Positions 63,253-64,000 of a stretch of DNA of 64,000 bases are shown here, piece after piece (positions within the stretch are counted from its first letter, which is position 1; every line of letters begins with the position of its first letter). A model generated the notes under the pieces. The model saw only the letters and a program-made list of their open reading frames with translations. It searched no databases and was not told the DNA's origin. Position numbers and translations under genes: made by a program. This DNA comes from Galeruca laticollis. Taxonomy: Eukaryota > Arthropoda > Insecta > Coleoptera > Chrysomelidae. Location: contig OY998184.1 of assembly GCA_963921935.1 (NCBI GenBank), positions 28,573,567 through 28,637,566 of the forward strand, read 5' to 3'.

Positions 63253-63999
63253 AATGGACATCAGAAAGTTCCTGGTAAGTTATGTACCGCTTTAATCTGG
63301 GACTTGGAGCTAGTATTTTTATTTTATTTCTCTTAGCTAATAGCTAGGATATACTAGCTAGGGACGTATAATTAATACTCGTTAAGAATATCATTTTTAA
63401 TTTTAACTGGCATATTTTTGATGTGGAAAGAAAGGATCGATTATGTGGAAGGGAAATGTTAAGAAAAACTTTTATTTTATTAAAAACGAGTTTATTGATT
63501 CAATCTCTATGAATTTAACGTTAACTAAACGGTGGTTTCGTTTTCAGTAATTAATTATGAAAACAAAACATAAATTATATTTGTGGTTTAATTAAATACA
63601 AATTAAAACAGATCCTTGATATAAATAAAGCTAAAAAATACAACTGAGTATTTATTTTAATATTTATAAGTGATTGAACAAAACTGCTCTACCGTAAAAA
63701 TTTAATTAATAACATCAAGTTTTATCAAAGCGTTTTGTTTCGTAGGAAGTTTGAAACGAGAAAAAACTGATGGATCAAGTAGCGACAGCGATGAACAGGA
63801 CAAAGTAATGACAATATCGCATGTGTCTTCATCGGTCACTACAACCACAACAGGTTATATTCCGAAGCAGGAACTACCTAGACCAAGTTCCTCTAGAGAT
63901 CTAGCGCCGAAACCTGATTCATTGATGGATGACTGCAATGAAAATGAAAATGATATCGGGCGATATGTTTGACGGGCACACATGTTATCAACCGAAAAG
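63253..63999 (+). pseudogene. ZMYM/hAT-type transposon protein, broken 5' part
   Basis: Exon 1 is seven codons (MDIRKFL, a common opening of ZMYM1-like and hAT-type proteins) ending CTG|gtaagt at 63273. An intron of about 470 bp leads to ttcgtag| at 63745. Exon 2 reads SLKREKTDGSSSDSDEQDK, a Ser/Thr-rich stretch, and DCNENENDIGRYV, matching the D-I-G-x-Y-V block that usually follows. TGA at 63970-63972 interrupts it, and the same frame reads on (RAHMLSTEK) to the window edge. Joining the two exons as drawn puts the second one base out of frame, so a one-base loss at the acceptor is likely. Two independent lesions indicate a pseudogene, or a non-functional copy of a multi-copy family. Confidence 0.62.
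63274..63745 (+). other. Intron of the MDIRKFL-type gene
   Basis: Bounded by consensus gtaagt and a pyrimidine-rich ...gtttcgtag acceptor. AT-rich, no other feature. Confidence 0.55.
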
Positions 64000-64000
64000 A

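Overview
This window is AT-rich animal DNA, almost certainly from an insect. The evidence is two spliced host genes with ordinary GT-AG introns, a very high load of insect-type transposons, an interstitial (TTAGG) telomere-type tract, and no bacterial gene organisation. The order of insect cannot be fixed from sequence alone; the transposon mix would suit a beetle or bug.

Host genes. Three exons on the minus strand (40800-40708, 28426-28283, 10387-10241) join in perfect phase into a 127-residue four-helix membrane protein of the TMEM42 family. Its introns are about 12.3 and 17.9 kb and are packed with mobile DNA. Converging on it, tail to tail, is the last exon of an Mpv17/PMP22-type gene on the plus strand (9890-10101). 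The two stop codons are about 140 bp apart and both poly(A) signals lie between them. Everything else that can be recognised is repeat or transposon.

Layout. 1-1589: Tc1/mariner-type element with ~54-bp inverted termini and one nonsense mutation. 2286-2740: probable LTR. 2892-9110: three decayed non-LTR retrotransposon pieces, the middle one flanked by ~300-bp diverged direct repeats. 10780-14182 and 16463-19962: two mariner-related elements with very long inverted arms (0.64-0.83 kb). 15290-16060 and 22018-23053: C- and N-terminal parts of one unclassified insect transposon protein, apparently split by later insertions and satellite arrays. 23407-24745: broken IS630-type DDE gene (a second fragment is at 47330-47910). 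25083-26608: MULE with an unbroken transposase exon. 27730-28190: end of an unidentified element with an array of TGACCAAGTCA boxes. 28722-30776: pogo/Tigger-like element. 31691-34911: gypsy remnant running into a ~158-bp satellite (34912-39310) that itself carries insertions. 41745-42538: 5' half of a piggyBac-like gene. 42730-47235: nearly full-length CR1/Jockey-like non-LTR element. 48528-49310: solo LTR. 49433-59174: nearly complete gypsy-class LTR retrotransposon with an intact pol and a nonsense-riddled gag, sitting in an (AT)n tract. 59612-62545: P-element/THAP-like element with a replaced middle. 62955-63999: heat-shock-type promoter and leader feeding a broken MDIRKFL-type (ZMYM/hAT-like) reading frame.

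How the parts relate. Apart from the two host genes nothing looks like a cooperating pathway; the window is a layered record of insertions. The most unusual structures are the possible hsp70-type promoter on a transposon-type gene, three hairpins with unrelated stems but a shared CG-rich loop motif, the TGACCAAGTCA array, the composite palindromic mariner elements, and the gypsy copy whose five internal stops are all TAA or TAG.
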